Shown here: positions 47,191-56,345 of the stretch, piece by piece | How the letters are laid out: each line of letters starts with the position of its first letter | How positions within the stretch are numbered: the first letter of the stretch is position 1 | DNA from: Idiomarina aquatica | GTDB lineage: Bacteria; Pseudomonadota; Gammaproteobacteria; Enterobacterales; Alteromonadaceae | NCBI RefSeq assembly: GCF_003987185.1 | Contig: NZ_PIPS01000003.1 | Coordinates: 1-64,000 of the forward strand | Length of the DNA: 64,000 bases | Reading direction: 5' to 3' | Made by a program: the position numbers and the translations under genes | The notes under the pieces: generated by a model | Seen by the model: the letters and a program-made list of their open reading frames with translations, nothing else | Told to the model about the DNA's origin: nothing | Database searches by the model: none

Positions 47191-49494
47191 CTAGTTACTA
47201 AGATAAAAAGGCCGACGATAGCCATAAATGCTTTTTTCAAGCATGTCGATTAAGCTACTGCTGTCTGACGAAAGACCGCTGATGATAAACTGTAAACTAA
47301 CACCGTTGTCAAACTCAGCAGGGTTACCGCTGATATTCATCATACCGGCAGCGGCATTGCCAGGCTCTAAATCGCGGTTGATGCGACGATACGCTGATAA
47401 CCGCAATGCCCAACAACAGCTACTGTACTGAACGCCCACAATAGCATCATTTACTCGGTCATTACTCAAGTCATAATACACATTTGCCGCAACTTGCCAC
47501 TGTTTACTGATTTCCCATACGGCTTGTGTGCCCATCTGTTCAATATCGTTATTCAGAATATTGGTTGCTTTGCGATGGTTTATTTGCACCAGGTTCTTGT
47601 CGTCAATGCGGTACTCTAACGCGGTCTGACTCTTGCGCGTCCGGTTTAGTTCCGTGTCGTATTGAATTGCACTTCGGAAGCTCCATTGCGAATCCAATGC
47701 CCAGTTTATATCTGCAACCCACTCAGAGTTACTAGAGGTTACCTGTGATTGGGAATCAAGCAACTGGGTACGGCTGTTATCAAAGTAGTAAATCTGGCCA
47801 AGACTGACGCGCAATACTTCACGCTCGTTCGCATTAAATAAGCTGCTGCTCGCACCATAGGTAACCTGATTCGCTTCAGCGATACGATCCAGCCCGGAAA
47901 AGCGCTGTGCCCGAAACAGACCGTTATAATCGTCCTGCATCAGAGTGGTGTCGTAAATGCCAATATTTTGCTGGTTCTCGTACGGAACGTAGAGGTATTG
48001 CAACTGCGGCTCTAACGTTTGTCGAAACTCTCCGCCGCCTTTGCTGAAATAACGCTCGAGATGCATGCGGCCACGCAAGCGAGCTCGAGGCAGAGCTCTG
48101 GTCACCTGTTCATCCAACATTGGGTTGGTGCTTTGCTGACGGTAATGAGTGACCAGATACGTGAGTTCGGCTTCGCCATCAAACGCTGGTGCTTCCAGCC
48201 AGTAGCCAACGGTCGGTGCACTGTGCGCACGGGTTGCGTAGTTAGCAGTTTGCTCTTGATTCTGAAAATACGTCAGTTCGTTGTACCAGTCGAAACGCAG
48301 ACCTTCTAACTGACTGCTCTGATAGTTAAGACTGACTTGTGGTAACGTCCGGTATGGGTTGCGGTACTGACCCAGTAATTCGTAGTCTTCGCTACGCAAG
48401 CGTAAATGCCAGTTGGGTACCCGGTAATCGACCTGAGCAACTCGGTACAGGTGCGTATCGGCGCGTCCAGCAAAGTCGCTGCCAAAATCATTTAAATAGT
48501 TGTCATCACTGATTTGTGTGGCGTCGACATAACCCGTCCAGTTATCAGAAAAACGGGCACTGTGATTAACGTGCCACAGGTAGCGATCGGCATTATCGGG
48601 GCGCGCCCGATCGTTGCCCAGATATTCCAAATTCAGTTGTCCGGCATGCTCATTAAATAAGTAGCGGTATTCGGTTTTCAGCATCACCCCGCGTTCACTC
48701 ATGTACACCGGCGCGAGGGTGGCGTCCATATTCGGTGCCAGATTGAAGTAGTATGGGGCTTCAACCTCAAGACCATTGAGCGATGATGAGTCTATGGTCG
48801 GATAAAGGAAACCGGATTTGCGATTATCATTAACCGGGAACGTGAAATACGGCAGATAAAAAACCGGAATATCGAACAGCTCAAGCTTGGCGCCCCAAGC
48901 TTTACCAAAATCACTTTGCTCGTCGATTTCTATGCGCTTAGCGGTCAACTGCCAGGCAGGATCGTCCGTCGGACAGGTGGTAAAACTGGAGCCAAACAAA
49001 CTGACATGAGTGGGCGAGATTTCGAGCCGTTGTGCCTTACCACGCGCATTGGTGGAGGCCATCTGATAGTGAGTCTGGTTAAGTTTGGCCAGCTCGTTGT
49101 CGCCGTCAAAATTAAAGGACGCACCCGTGACATTAATATAGCCATCGGTAAACTGAACGCCACCCTCGGCGTCGATGGTGTTGTCCCGCTGGCTGATTTG
49201 AGCGCTTTGCGTCTTTAACCATTGATTATTGCGCTGAATGATCACATCGCCACTAAAATAGGCGCTTTCGTCGCTGTATATTTTCGCCGTGTTAGAAGAC
49301 ACTCTGATCGTACTGGGTGTGAACGACTGTTCCTCGTCGGTCAGGCCAAAATCAAACGCTTGCGGTGCAGGCGGACACAGTCCCGTAGCACGGGGGGGGG
49401 TGTCCTGAGCCGCCACACTGATGGGGGTGGCCATAAGAGCCACTGAACACAGGCGGAAAAAAGAGGAAAACGTGAATGTATCGCTAGCTGGCAA
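47191..49494 (-). CDS. lptD: LPS assembly outer-membrane protein LptD
   Basis: A 767-residue protein that with LptE inserts lipopolysaccharide into the outer leaflet. Signal peptide 1-30, an OstA jellyroll (about 60-190) and a 26-strand barrel. The four disulfide cysteines are in place: C40, C174 and the adjacent pair C693-C694, the pattern that gives nonconsecutive disulfides in E. coli. A run of nine C (G on the plus strand, 49392-49400) encodes residues 32-35 just after the cleavage site. It heads the surA-pdxA-rsmA-apaG-apaH operon and is divergent from amgK. Confidence 0.96.
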   Translation of the reverse strand: MPASDTFTFSSFFRLCSVALMATPISVAAQDTPPRATGLCPPAPQAFDFGLTDEEQSFTPSTIRVSSNTAKIYSDESAYFSGDVIIQRNNQWLKTQSAQISQRDNTIDAEGGVQFTDGYINVTGASFNFDGDNELAKLNQTHYQMASTNARGKAQRLEISPTHVSLFGSSFTTCPTDDPAWQLTAKRIEIDEQSDFGKAWGAKLELFDIPVFYLPYFTFPVNDNRKSGFLYPTIDSSSLNGLEVEAPYYFNLAPNMDATLAPVYMSERGVMLKTEYRYLFNEHAGQLNLEYLGNDRARPDNADRYLWHVNHSARFSDNWTGYVDATQISDDNYLNDFGSDFAGRADTHLYRVAQVDYRVPNWHLRLRSEDYELLGQYRNPYRTLPQVSLNYQSSQLEGLRFDWYNELTYFQNQEQTANYATRAHSAPTVGYWLEAPAFDGEAELTYLVTHYRQQSTNPMLDEQVTRALPRARLRGRMHLERYFSKGGGEFRQTLEPQLQYLYVPYENQQNIGIYDTTLMQDDYNGLFRAQRFSGLDRIAEANQVTYGASSSLFNANEREVLRVSLGQIYYFDNSRTQLLDSQSQVTSSNSEWVADINWALDSQWSFRSAIQYDTELNRTRKSQTALEYRIDDKNLVQINHRKATNILNNDIEQMGTQAVWEISKQWQVAANVYYDLSNDRVNDAIVGVQYSSCCWALRLSAYRRINRDLEPGNAAAGMMNISGNPAEFDNGVSLQFIISGLSSDSSSLIDMLEKSIYGYRRPFYLSN

Positions 49495-49530
49495 TGGTTA
49501 ATCCGTTTAATTATTGTAAGGCTTTAATAT

Positions 49531-49559
49531 TTGTTGTGCGCGAATGCTATGATATAGCA
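49531..49559. promoter_or_regulatory. Palindrome and candidate promoter in the lptD/amgK divergent gap
   Basis: TGCTAT (49545-49550), GAT, ATAGCA (49554-49559) form a 15-base palindrome followed by seven T. On the plus strand TTGTTG (49531-49536) and TATAGC (49553-49558), 16 bases apart, could serve amgK; on the minus strand TATCAT in the palindrome could serve lptD. No plus-strand gene upstream needs a terminator here. Confidence 0.35.
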
Positions 49560-49622
49560 ATTTTTTTGATTCCGCTATTTGATAGACCGCCAGTATGAGC
49601 GATTTTTACTTCGGAGGACGGC

Positions 49623-50627
49623 TTGGAAGATAAACGTGAACTTGACTTAAAGGCATGGTGCGAAGCTCAGACCGGCGTGCCGCAGTCGCAGTTAGAAGTC
49701 GTGTCCGGTGATGCCAGTTTTCGTCGTTATTTTAGAGCGTCGGATGGACGGCAAAGCCTGATCGCGGTTGACTGTCCACCGCAGAAAGAAGATATGACGC
49801 CTTTTATTGCTGTTGCTGACGCTTACCGATCGGCGAATATCCCGGTACCGTCCATTCTCGCTGTTGATCGCGAGCACGGCTTTATGCTGCAGTCTGATTT
49901 CGGTCATATTTTGTTATTGTCGAAACTGCATCCGCGTAATGCTCGTCAATATTATCAAGCGGCACTGGCTATATTACCCGACATTATGTCAGTCACCCAT
50001 ACGCAATTGGGCGAATTACCAGCTTTTGACGAAGCTTTGTTGCAACGGGAGCTCGCGCTGTTCAAAGACTGGCTACTGCAGACACATCTAAAGCTGGAGT
50101 GGACGGATGACGATCAGCAGGTATGGTCGCAGTTTACGCAAAAAATGGTGAATAACGCGCTGCAACAGCCGCAGGTCGGGGTTCATCGCGACTATCATTC
50201 GCGCAACTTGATGGTGCTGGGTGATGACGAGTTAGGTGTGATTGATTTTCAAGACGCTGTGCGCGGTCCGGTGACTTATGATGCGGTTTCGTTGTTACGC
50301 GACTGCTATGTTGAGTGGCCGGACGAACTGGTGCTGGAATTGTCACAACAATTGCGCCAGCGATTGATCGATAGCCAGCAATTGGCCGCCAACGTGAACG
50401 AGCAACAGTGGCAACATTGGTTTGACTGGATGGGATTGCAACGCCACACCAAAGCGGCCGGCATTTTTGCGCGGCTGGCGCATCGCGACGATAAACCGGG
50501 ATATCTTAAGGATGTGCCACGAACGCTCGGTTATCTGAGCCGAGTCAGCGCCGGTTATGCCGACTTGAGTGAGTATCGCGAGTGGTTACAGCAACGGGTC
50601 ATGCCAGCGTGGCAGCAGTCGCTATGA
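49623..50627 (+). CDS. amgK: N-acetylmuramate/N-acetylglucosamine kinase AmgK
   Basis: A 334-residue aminoglycoside-phosphotransferase-fold kinase. The catalytic loop is HRDYHSRNLM and the metal-binding segment VIDFQDAVRGP. With MurU it converts MurNAc through MurNAc-1-phosphate to UDP-MurNAc, a recycling route that bypasses the fosfomycin target MurA in Pseudomonas. The TTG start has GGAGG 5 bases upstream. Its stop overlaps the murU start (ATGA). Position next to lptD is also seen in Pseudomonas. Confidence 0.9.
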   Translation: MEDKRELDLKAWCEAQTGVPQSQLEVVSGDASFRRYFRASDGRQSLIAVDCPPQKEDMTPFIAVADAYRSANIPVPSILAVDREHGFMLQSDFGHILLLSKLHPRNARQYYQAALAILPDIMSVTHTQLGELPAFDEALLQRELALFKDWLLQTHLKLEWTDDDQQVWSQFTQKMVNNALQQPQVGVHRDYHSRNLMVLGDDELGVIDFQDAVRGPVTYDAVSLLRDCYVEWPDELVLELSQQLRQRLIDSQQLAANVNEQQWQHWFDWMGLQRHTKAAGIFARLAHRDDKPGYLKDVPRTLGYLSRVSAGYADLSEYREWLQQRVMPAWQQSL

Positions 50628-51316
50628 AAGCAATGATTCTCGCCGCAGGACGGGGCGAGCGAATGCGCCCTTTAACGGACCACACGCCGAAGCCGTTGCT
50701 GGCGGTTAATGGCAAGCCGTTGATCGAGTATCATCTGGAGAAACTGGCGCAGCAGGGGACTCGGGAGGTCGTTATTAATCATGCCTGGCTGGGAGAAAAA
50801 ATCGAGCACAACCTTGGTGATGGGTCGCGCTGGAATCTGGCCATTCATTACTCACCAGAACCCGCGGGAGGTTTAGAAACCGCCGGTGGCATCATAAATG
50901 CGTTGCCACTGCTTGGGCAGGAACCGTTTTGGTTGATTAATGGCGACATCTGGACAGATATCTGCTTCAGCCGACTACCGAAACAATTAGGCGACGGTGA
51001 CCTTGCTCATTTACTGATGGTCGAGAATCCGCCGCATCACCCAGAGGGTGATTTTTCCGTGCAGCAGGGCCGGCTTTGCCGCACCGATAATGGCAAAGCG
51101 AGTTACACTTATTCGGGAATGGGTTTGTACAGTCCCGATTGGTTTCGCCACCGACCGGTTGAGAAACTGCCGTTAAGGCCGCTGTTTGATGCAGCGATTG
51201 AGCAGCGCAAGATAGCAGCAACGATTGTCACCGAGGGACATTGGGTCGATGTAGGCACGCCCGCGCGGTTAGCGCAACTTGATACACAGCTACGAGGTGA
51301 AGATGATTTGGGGTAA
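50624..51316 (+). CDS. murU: N-acetylmuramate alpha-1-phosphate uridylyltransferase MurU
   Basis: A 230-residue sugar nucleotidyltransferase. The nucleotide loop is LAAGRGERMRPLTDHTPKPLL in overlapping parts, and the metal aspartate is in INGDIWTD. ATG 50624 overlaps the amgK stop by 4 bases; the frame is open upstream but within amgK. Coupling to AmgK identifies it as MurU rather than a mannose or glucose-1-phosphate enzyme. It overlaps djlA by 14 bases. Confidence 0.9.
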   Translation: MKAMILAAGRGERMRPLTDHTPKPLLAVNGKPLIEYHLEKLAQQGTREVVINHAWLGEKIEHNLGDGSRWNLAIHYSPEPAGGLETAGGIINALPLLGQEPFWLINGDIWTDICFSRLPKQLGDGDLAHLLMVENPPHHPEGDFSVQQGRLCRTDNGKASYTYSGMGLYSPDWFRHRPVEKLPLRPLFDAAIEQRKIAATIVTEGHWVDVGTPARLAQLDTQLRGEDDLG

Positions 51317-52139
51317 AGTGATAGGTGCACTGGCCGGCTATTTATTTCTGCGGATCCCCGGCGCCATATTGGGCGCCCTGATTGGGCATTGGTTTGATCG
51401 CGGAATGGCAGAGGACTTTACCCGCAAAGGTGGTTTTGGGCAGTTCCTTTTTCGGGCCGGAACGGCGGCCGAAGATGCCACCTTCCTGTATACCTTGTTT
51501 GCGGTGATGGGGCACCTGGCTAAGGCTAAAGGACGAGTGACCGAGCGTGATATTGCACAGGCTTCAGCCTTAATGGATCGGCTAAAACTCAGCGGTGATG
51601 CTCGCACTGAAGCACAATCGGCGTTTCGTGAAGGCAAACACGACACCTTCCCATTACAGCAGGTAGTGCGTGAATTTAAACAAGCCTTTTACGGTAACCG
51701 CGACGTCCTGCAGTTGTTTATGGAGCAGTTGATGGCGCTGGCGCTCAATGATGGTGTGCTGGATAAAGCAGAGCATGAAGTGCTGATAAACGTTGGTAAA
51801 ACGCTGGGCTTTACCAAGTTCCAAATTGACCAGTGGCTGATGATGCAAAAAGCGGCCTTTCGTTTTAATCAACGCCAGCAGCAACAGCGCCAGGGTCGAA
51901 CTCAGAACGCGTCGCGCAGTGCCGATGATGTGCAAGATGCTTATGAGATTCTGGGGGTCTCAGCGCATCAATCTGACGCGGAAATCAAAAAAGCCTATCG
52001 CAAACTGATGGCACAGCATCACCCGGATAAGCTGGCTTCTAAAGGTTTACCGGAAGAAGTGATGAAGCAAGCTCAGGAACGCGCTCAGGATATTCAGGCA
52101 GCTTACGAAACCATCAAACAAAAACGAGGTATGCGTTAA
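51303..52139 (+). CDS. djlA: Membrane-anchored co-chaperone DjlA
   Basis: A 278-residue DnaJ-like protein. It begins with a membrane segment rich in Gly and Ala (IGALAGYLFLRIPGAILGAL), has a TerB-like helical domain (about 55-185), a Gln/Arg-rich linker and a C-terminal J domain (about 215-275) with HPD in HHPDKL. DjlA stimulates DnaK at the inner membrane. The start is inside the end of murU; GAGGTGA precedes it. It converges on the DUF3530-like gene with overlapping stop codons. Confidence 0.95.
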   Translation: MIWGKVIGALAGYLFLRIPGAILGALIGHWFDRGMAEDFTRKGGFGQFLFRAGTAAEDATFLYTLFAVMGHLAKAKGRVTERDIAQASALMDRLKLSGDARTEAQSAFREGKHDTFPLQQVVREFKQAFYGNRDVLQLFMEQLMALALNDGVLDKAEHEVLINVGKTLGFTKFQIDQWLMMQKAAFRFNQRQQQQRQGRTQNASRSADDVQDAYEILGVSAHQSDAEIKKAYRKLMAQHHPDKLASKGLPEEVMKQAQERAQDIQAAYETIKQKRGMR

Positions 52140-52939
52140 AAACCGTGGTATTTAAGCCAACCTTTTAGGGTGCTGGTAAGCGCTCTTTGCCCTGATGTTC
52201 CTTCACTCAGAAGGGGGCGTTGACGATAGTTCACTTGTTGATGTTTTTGACTGTACTGGCGGCGCAGGTCAAGGCTACTGGTCACCCATTGGTTGGCCTC
52301 CGGCGTACTGATTTCAAGCACCGGCAGTTGCAACTTCGCCAGCTGTTCGGATAACGACCGGTTCAACTGCGGTTGCGGCAAGTACATATCGATAACCACT
52401 AAGGCGTCCGGCATCAGTTCGGGTTGCTGTTGAATCAACTTGACCGCCATCGCAGCGGTAATTCCTTCCATCACCCAAAGGGTAAAACCCGGGTTATCGG
52501 AAAACTCCGTCGACAGTCTTTGAATACGGGTTTGCAACGCCGCAATGTATGGCTCAAAAAAAGCCTCATCGACCGGCTGTGGGTGAACCGACGCTGGGTT
52601 ATGTTGTTGCAACTGGTGAGTCTGTAATGCCATTTCGGGCGGTACCAGTGCCCAGCTATGCCAGCCCAGTATCGGTGCCTGCTCATAGCTGTGACGAACC
52701 CAAGGAGACTGCAGCGGATGCAATGGCCAGTCCGGCATGCTGAGCAGCCGTCCACGCACAAAATTTACTTGCGCCGGTTGGTATAAGGCCAAATAGCGAT
52801 TGTCCTCATGCTCGAGCCAGCGCAATTGATCCGGGGGCAGGTAACGCTGCAAATCATCGTTTGCATCGGCTCCTGGAGGAACCAATGTCGAACTGAGCCA
52901 CAGCGTGGCCATGACAGCGATGACAGATTTTTTGTTCAT
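52136..52939 (-). CDS. DUF3530-like exported protein, alpha/beta-hydrolase-like without nucleophile
   Basis: A 267-residue protein with a signal peptide (MNKKSVIAVMATLWLSSTLV, cleaved near ADA-ND). The order FVRGRLLSMPDWPLHP, LGWHSWALVPPEM, LWVMEGITAAMAVKLI and LPDALVVIDMYLPQ resembles the DUF3530 family, an alpha/beta-hydrolase-like fold. Where a hydrolase would have G-x-S-x-G, the sequence reads VMEGIT, so ordinary serine-hydrolase activity is unlikely. The conserved WLKYHGF end is preserved. It is monocistronic or precedes nothing on its strand. Function unknown. Confidence 0.65.
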   Translation of the reverse strand: MNKKSVIAVMATLWLSSTLVPPGADANDDLQRYLPPDQLRWLEHEDNRYLALYQPAQVNFVRGRLLSMPDWPLHPLQSPWVRHSYEQAPILGWHSWALVPPEMALQTHQLQQHNPASVHPQPVDEAFFEPYIAALQTRIQRLSTEFSDNPGFTLWVMEGITAAMAVKLIQQQPELMPDALVVIDMYLPQPQLNRSLSEQLAKLQLPVLEISTPEANQWVTSSLDLRRQYSQKHQQVNYRQRPLLSEGTSGQRALTSTLKGWLKYHGF

Positions 52940-52989
52940 GCTTTGTTATCGGATGCAACGCGGCAGTCTTGAGTCGCAGCCGAGCTTTT

Positions 52990-53649
52990 TTACGCAAACG
53001 GCGTCGGGCAGGTAAACGTCAACCATTGTTCGGACTGTGGATGAAACAGGCTCAGTTGATGGGCATGCAGCAACAGCCTCGGCGCCATATTAAAGGCCTC
53101 GTCCTGTGCGTAAAACTTGTCGCCAAGAATGGGGCAGTTAAGCGCCAGCATATGCACACGAAGTTGATGTGAGCGTCCGGTATAGGGGGTTAGTTCCACC
53201 AGCGTGCTGTGATCATCATGGTTCATGACCCGGTACAACGTCTGGCTGGCCTTGCCTTGCTGGTAATCGATTTGTTGACGCGGACGATTGGGCCAGTCAC
53301 AGGCAAGCGGTAAATCAACAACGCCGGATTGAGCCGGCGGTGTTCCAAATACGCGGGCGTGATAACGCTTCACCGGCTGGCGCTGCTGGAACTGCCGGCT
53401 AAGGTGGCTTTGTGCCGGTTTACCCAGCGCAAAAACCATGATGCCAGAGGTGGCCATATCCAGCCGGTGTACCAACTTTGCCTCCGGCAGTACCCGCGTG
53501 ACCCGAGTATACGCCGAATCGAAATGCTCCGGTGCGCGCCCGGGGACACTGAGTAGCCCGCTGGGCTTATTGATGACCAGTAGCTGTTCGTCACGGTACA
53601 CCACCGTCAGATAGGGTGTCTGTGGCGGTGTGTAGTTTAATAACGCCAT
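52990..53649 (-). CDS. rluA: Dual-specificity rRNA/tRNA pseudouridine synthase RluA
   Basis: A 219-residue pseudouridine synthase that modifies 23S U746 and tRNA U32. The catalytic aspartate is D64 in HRLDMATSG, the same position I recall in E. coli RluA, and TGRSHQLRVHM and GDKFYA follow. There is no S4 domain, as expected for RluA. It abuts rapA, as in E. coli, where rapA and rluA are also neighbours. Confidence 0.95.
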   Translation of the reverse strand: MALLNYTPPQTPYLTVVYRDEQLLVINKPSGLLSVPGRAPEHFDSAYTRVTRVLPEAKLVHRLDMATSGIMVFALGKPAQSHLSRQFQQRQPVKRYHARVFGTPPAQSGVVDLPLACDWPNRPRQQIDYQQGKASQTLYRVMNHDDHSTLVELTPYTGRSHQLRVHMLALNCPILGDKFYAQDEAFNMAPRLLLHAHQLSLFHPQSEQWLTFTCPTPFA

Positions 53650-56307
53650 TTACGTTTGGTTGACCAGGATACGAATGGCGAACAACGATAACGTTGGCTG
53701 CTTCAACGCCTGCATTACCGCCGTCTGGCGAGCATCAATGGCGTTGATTTCATCATCACGCACGGCTGGATTTTTTTCCTTCAGCGCGACGAGGCGTTGC
53801 TTCTGCTGTGAAAGGCGTTGTTGTGCCTGGTCGCACGCCTGTTCAATACGTTGTTGCAACCATGCTTCGGCGGTAGGCTGTTGTTGCTGAATAAACTGCT
53901 GGGCGCTGTCGCGTAACTGGCGAACGATCTGGCGTGCGGTCTTTTTATCCAAAAAGCTGGCTTGCTGCGTCAGTGCATCGCGTGGCACTTTGTCACTCAA
54001 ATCGCGCCCCTGGCTGTCCAGCAGAATGCGTAGCCGCTGTTGTGGATAAAATTCCTGTGCTGCGATGTTATCCGAGCGCGGCACCTCTGTCACGTAGTCC
54101 AGCTCCAGGAACCAGGCACCTGCCGGTAACGCCTTATTTTGTAAGCGTGCGACGCAGACACTGCCAAAGTCTTCGGTCGTGAGCAGTTCGATTGCTGCTT
54201 GCACATGAGGATGATCCCAGCTTAAAAATTCAATGTCCTCAAAGGCCAACGCGGTGTCCCTATCAACGGTGATGGTCATGCCGTCTTCGGCTAAGCCGGG
54301 AATCGCCGGTACTCGCATATGCTCACTGGGCTTCACAAACATACGGTGCTCGTCCAGTACTTCGGTATTAACGCCAAAACGATCCCAGAATGATTCCATG
54401 AAGTCATACAGTGCGTCGGCATCAGCATCGTTGTTAATGTGCTGAATCAGTTGTGCTGCTGCCTCTGGGCGGCAAGCGTTGAGTTCCTGCAACTTATCGC
54501 GGCCAGCCTCGGTTTCCTGCACCAGTTGCTGGTGGTAGTTGCGGGTTCGCTGCAATAAATCGTCTGGCAGGCTCTCGGCGCTATTCAAAGCGCGTTGTAA
54601 AGCATCGCGCTCAGCTTCGTAAACCTGCCGCCCAACAGGGTTGCATTGCTCAAACGCGTTCATGCCCAAGTGGTACCAATCCAATAGCAGCGCTTCGTCG
54701 GAGTGCTGTAAATACGGCACATGAATGTGTACATCGCCTTGCTGGCCAATCCGGTCAAGACGGCCAATGCGCTGCTCGAGTAAATCGGGGTTTTCGGGTA
54801 AGTCAAACAGCACCAGATGCTGCACAAACTGGAAATTACGTCCTTCGCTACCAATTTCTGAACACAACAGGATTGGGCTGCCATCTTCGTCCGAGGCAAA
54901 AAAGGCCGCAGCACGATCCCGCTCCAGCAACGACATCCCCTCATGGAACACGGCGGCATGAACGCCGGCCATTACCCGCAGAGCCTCCGATAAATCGAGC
55001 ACCTGTTCGGCCGAATGACAAATCAATAGGGTTTTATGGGGCTTTTGTGCTTTTAAAAAGTCCATTAGCCAGCTCACCCGGGGGTCCTCAAGCCACCAGG
55101 GTTCACCACTTTCCGGCATGAATTCCGGTAGGGCGTAGCTGTGCAAATGCCGTTGCGGGAAGCCGCCAATGTGTTTGCGGCGATTACGGAACATAACACG
55201 ACCGGTACTGTGCTGGTCGAGCAACTGATCGAGGGCTTCGCCTGTCAACTGAGAGGCCTGTTCGGCGAGCTCGCGGTAATGGCTTTGTTGCTGTTGAAAA
55301 TCGTCAAGGCTGTTAAAACGGTTTGGGTCAAGCAATCGTAAACGCTGGAAATGACCTTCACTGCCTTCCTGCTCTGGTGTTGCCGTCAGCAGTAAAACGT
55401 CGCTGATGTTTTGGCACAGCGCTTCGGTATGTTCATAGCCAGCCGTTCCGGCCTGCATATGGTGTGCCTCATCCACAACCAGTAAATCGAACTCTGCCTG
55501 CTGCAGTTGCGATTGCCATTCACCGGCGGCGACAAATTGGTCGCTGACGATAATCAGCTGTTCAGCAAAAAATGGGTTGGCACCTTCGTCACTCAGCTGT
55601 TGGCAACGTTCTTCATCAAACACGCTGAACGTTAGTGCAAAACGCCGGCGCATCTCGACCAGCCATTGATTGCGAAGTGACTCTGGTACAATGACCAATA
55701 CCCGGTGGTTGCGGCCGGTTAACAGCCGGCGCTGCATGACCATACCGGCTTCAATGGTTTTCCCCAGGCCGACTTCATCCGCCAGCAAAACGCGCGGATG
55801 GTAGCGTTCGGCGACGGTGTGCGACACGTACAATTGATGCGGTAACAGACCGATACGGGCGCCGAGCAAGCCGGCGACCGGACTTTGTTGCCAGCGCGCA
55901 TAGAATTCACTGGCCTGGTTGCGTAATAGGTAAAGGTCATGGCGGTCAGCGTTACCGGCAACCAGACGCGTCAGCGCCGGGTTAATGTCGATCTGATGGG
56001 ACAATTGTGACTCCGGTACCATCACCTCGGATTGGTCGTCGAGACGCTGACCGAAGTAAATTAACAGGCCGCTTTGTTCTTTCACGTCCGTAATGGTAAA
56101 CGACCAGTCATCAGCGTGTTTGGCCTGCTGACCTTCGGACAGTTGCAGACGAGCCAGTGGTGCGTCATGGCTGGCGTAAATTCGGCTTTCACCGTTACTG
56201 GGAAACATAACCGTTACCTGACGGCCATCGATGTGGGTGATGATACCCAACCCCAAACTTGTTTCTGTTTCGCTTAACCAACGCTGACCTAAACTGAACT
56301 CGCTCAC
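53650..56307 (-). CDS. rapA: RNA polymerase-associated helicase RapA (HepA)
   Basis: An 885-residue Swi2/Snf2 ATPase that recycles stalled RNA polymerase. The N-terminal Tudor-like domains (about 1-110) begin LGQRWLSETE; Walker A is LADEVGLGKT (175-184), DEAH at 279-282, and the helicase C motif QRIGRLDRIGQ is near 540. It is about 80 residues shorter than E. coli RapA (968), seemingly in the spacer and C-terminal parts. The start is GTG with AAGGA upstream. It is divergent from phoH and shares an 11-base leader element with it. Confidence 0.95.
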   Translation of the reverse strand: MSEFSLGQRWLSETETSLGLGIITHIDGRQVTVMFPSNGESRIYASHDAPLARLQLSEGQQAKHADDWSFTITDVKEQSGLLIYFGQRLDDQSEVMVPESQLSHQIDINPALTRLVAGNADRHDLYLLRNQASEFYARWQQSPVAGLLGARIGLLPHQLYVSHTVAERYHPRVLLADEVGLGKTIEAGMVMQRRLLTGRNHRVLVIVPESLRNQWLVEMRRRFALTFSVFDEERCQQLSDEGANPFFAEQLIIVSDQFVAAGEWQSQLQQAEFDLLVVDEAHHMQAGTAGYEHTEALCQNISDVLLLTATPEQEGSEGHFQRLRLLDPNRFNSLDDFQQQQSHYRELAEQASQLTGEALDQLLDQHSTGRVMFRNRRKHIGGFPQRHLHSYALPEFMPESGEPWWLEDPRVSWLMDFLKAQKPHKTLLICHSAEQVLDLSEALRVMAGVHAAVFHEGMSLLERDRAAAFFASDEDGSPILLCSEIGSEGRNFQFVQHLVLFDLPENPDLLEQRIGRLDRIGQQGDVHIHVPYLQHSDEALLLDWYHLGMNAFEQCNPVGRQVYEAERDALQRALNSAESLPDDLLQRTRNYHQQLVQETEAGRDKLQELNACRPEAAAQLIQHINNDADADALYDFMESFWDRFGVNTEVLDEHRMFVKPSEHMRVPAIPGLAEDGMTITVDRDTALAFEDIEFLSWDHPHVQAAIELLTTEDFGSVCVARLQNKALPAGAWFLELDYVTEVPRSDNIAAQEFYPQQRLRILLDSQGRDLSDKVPRDALTQQASFLDKKTARQIVRQLRDSAQQFIQQQQPTAEAWLQQRIEQACDQAQQRLSQQKQRLVALKEKNPAVRDDEINAIDARQTAVMQALKQPTLSLFAIRILVNQT

Positions 56308-56345
56308 TATCCGTCCTTACTGCTAACCATTAAGAGGGCGCAAAT

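Noticed and set aside
49545-49567. Palindrome plus T run read as a terminator
   Set aside because: No plus-strand gene ends upstream of it and the stem is only 6 AT-rich base pairs; a divergent promoter role is more likely.
53650-56307. Mobile-element or phage-defence helicase
   Set aside because: Tudor-like N-terminus, DEAH order and the rluA neighbour identify housekeeping RapA.
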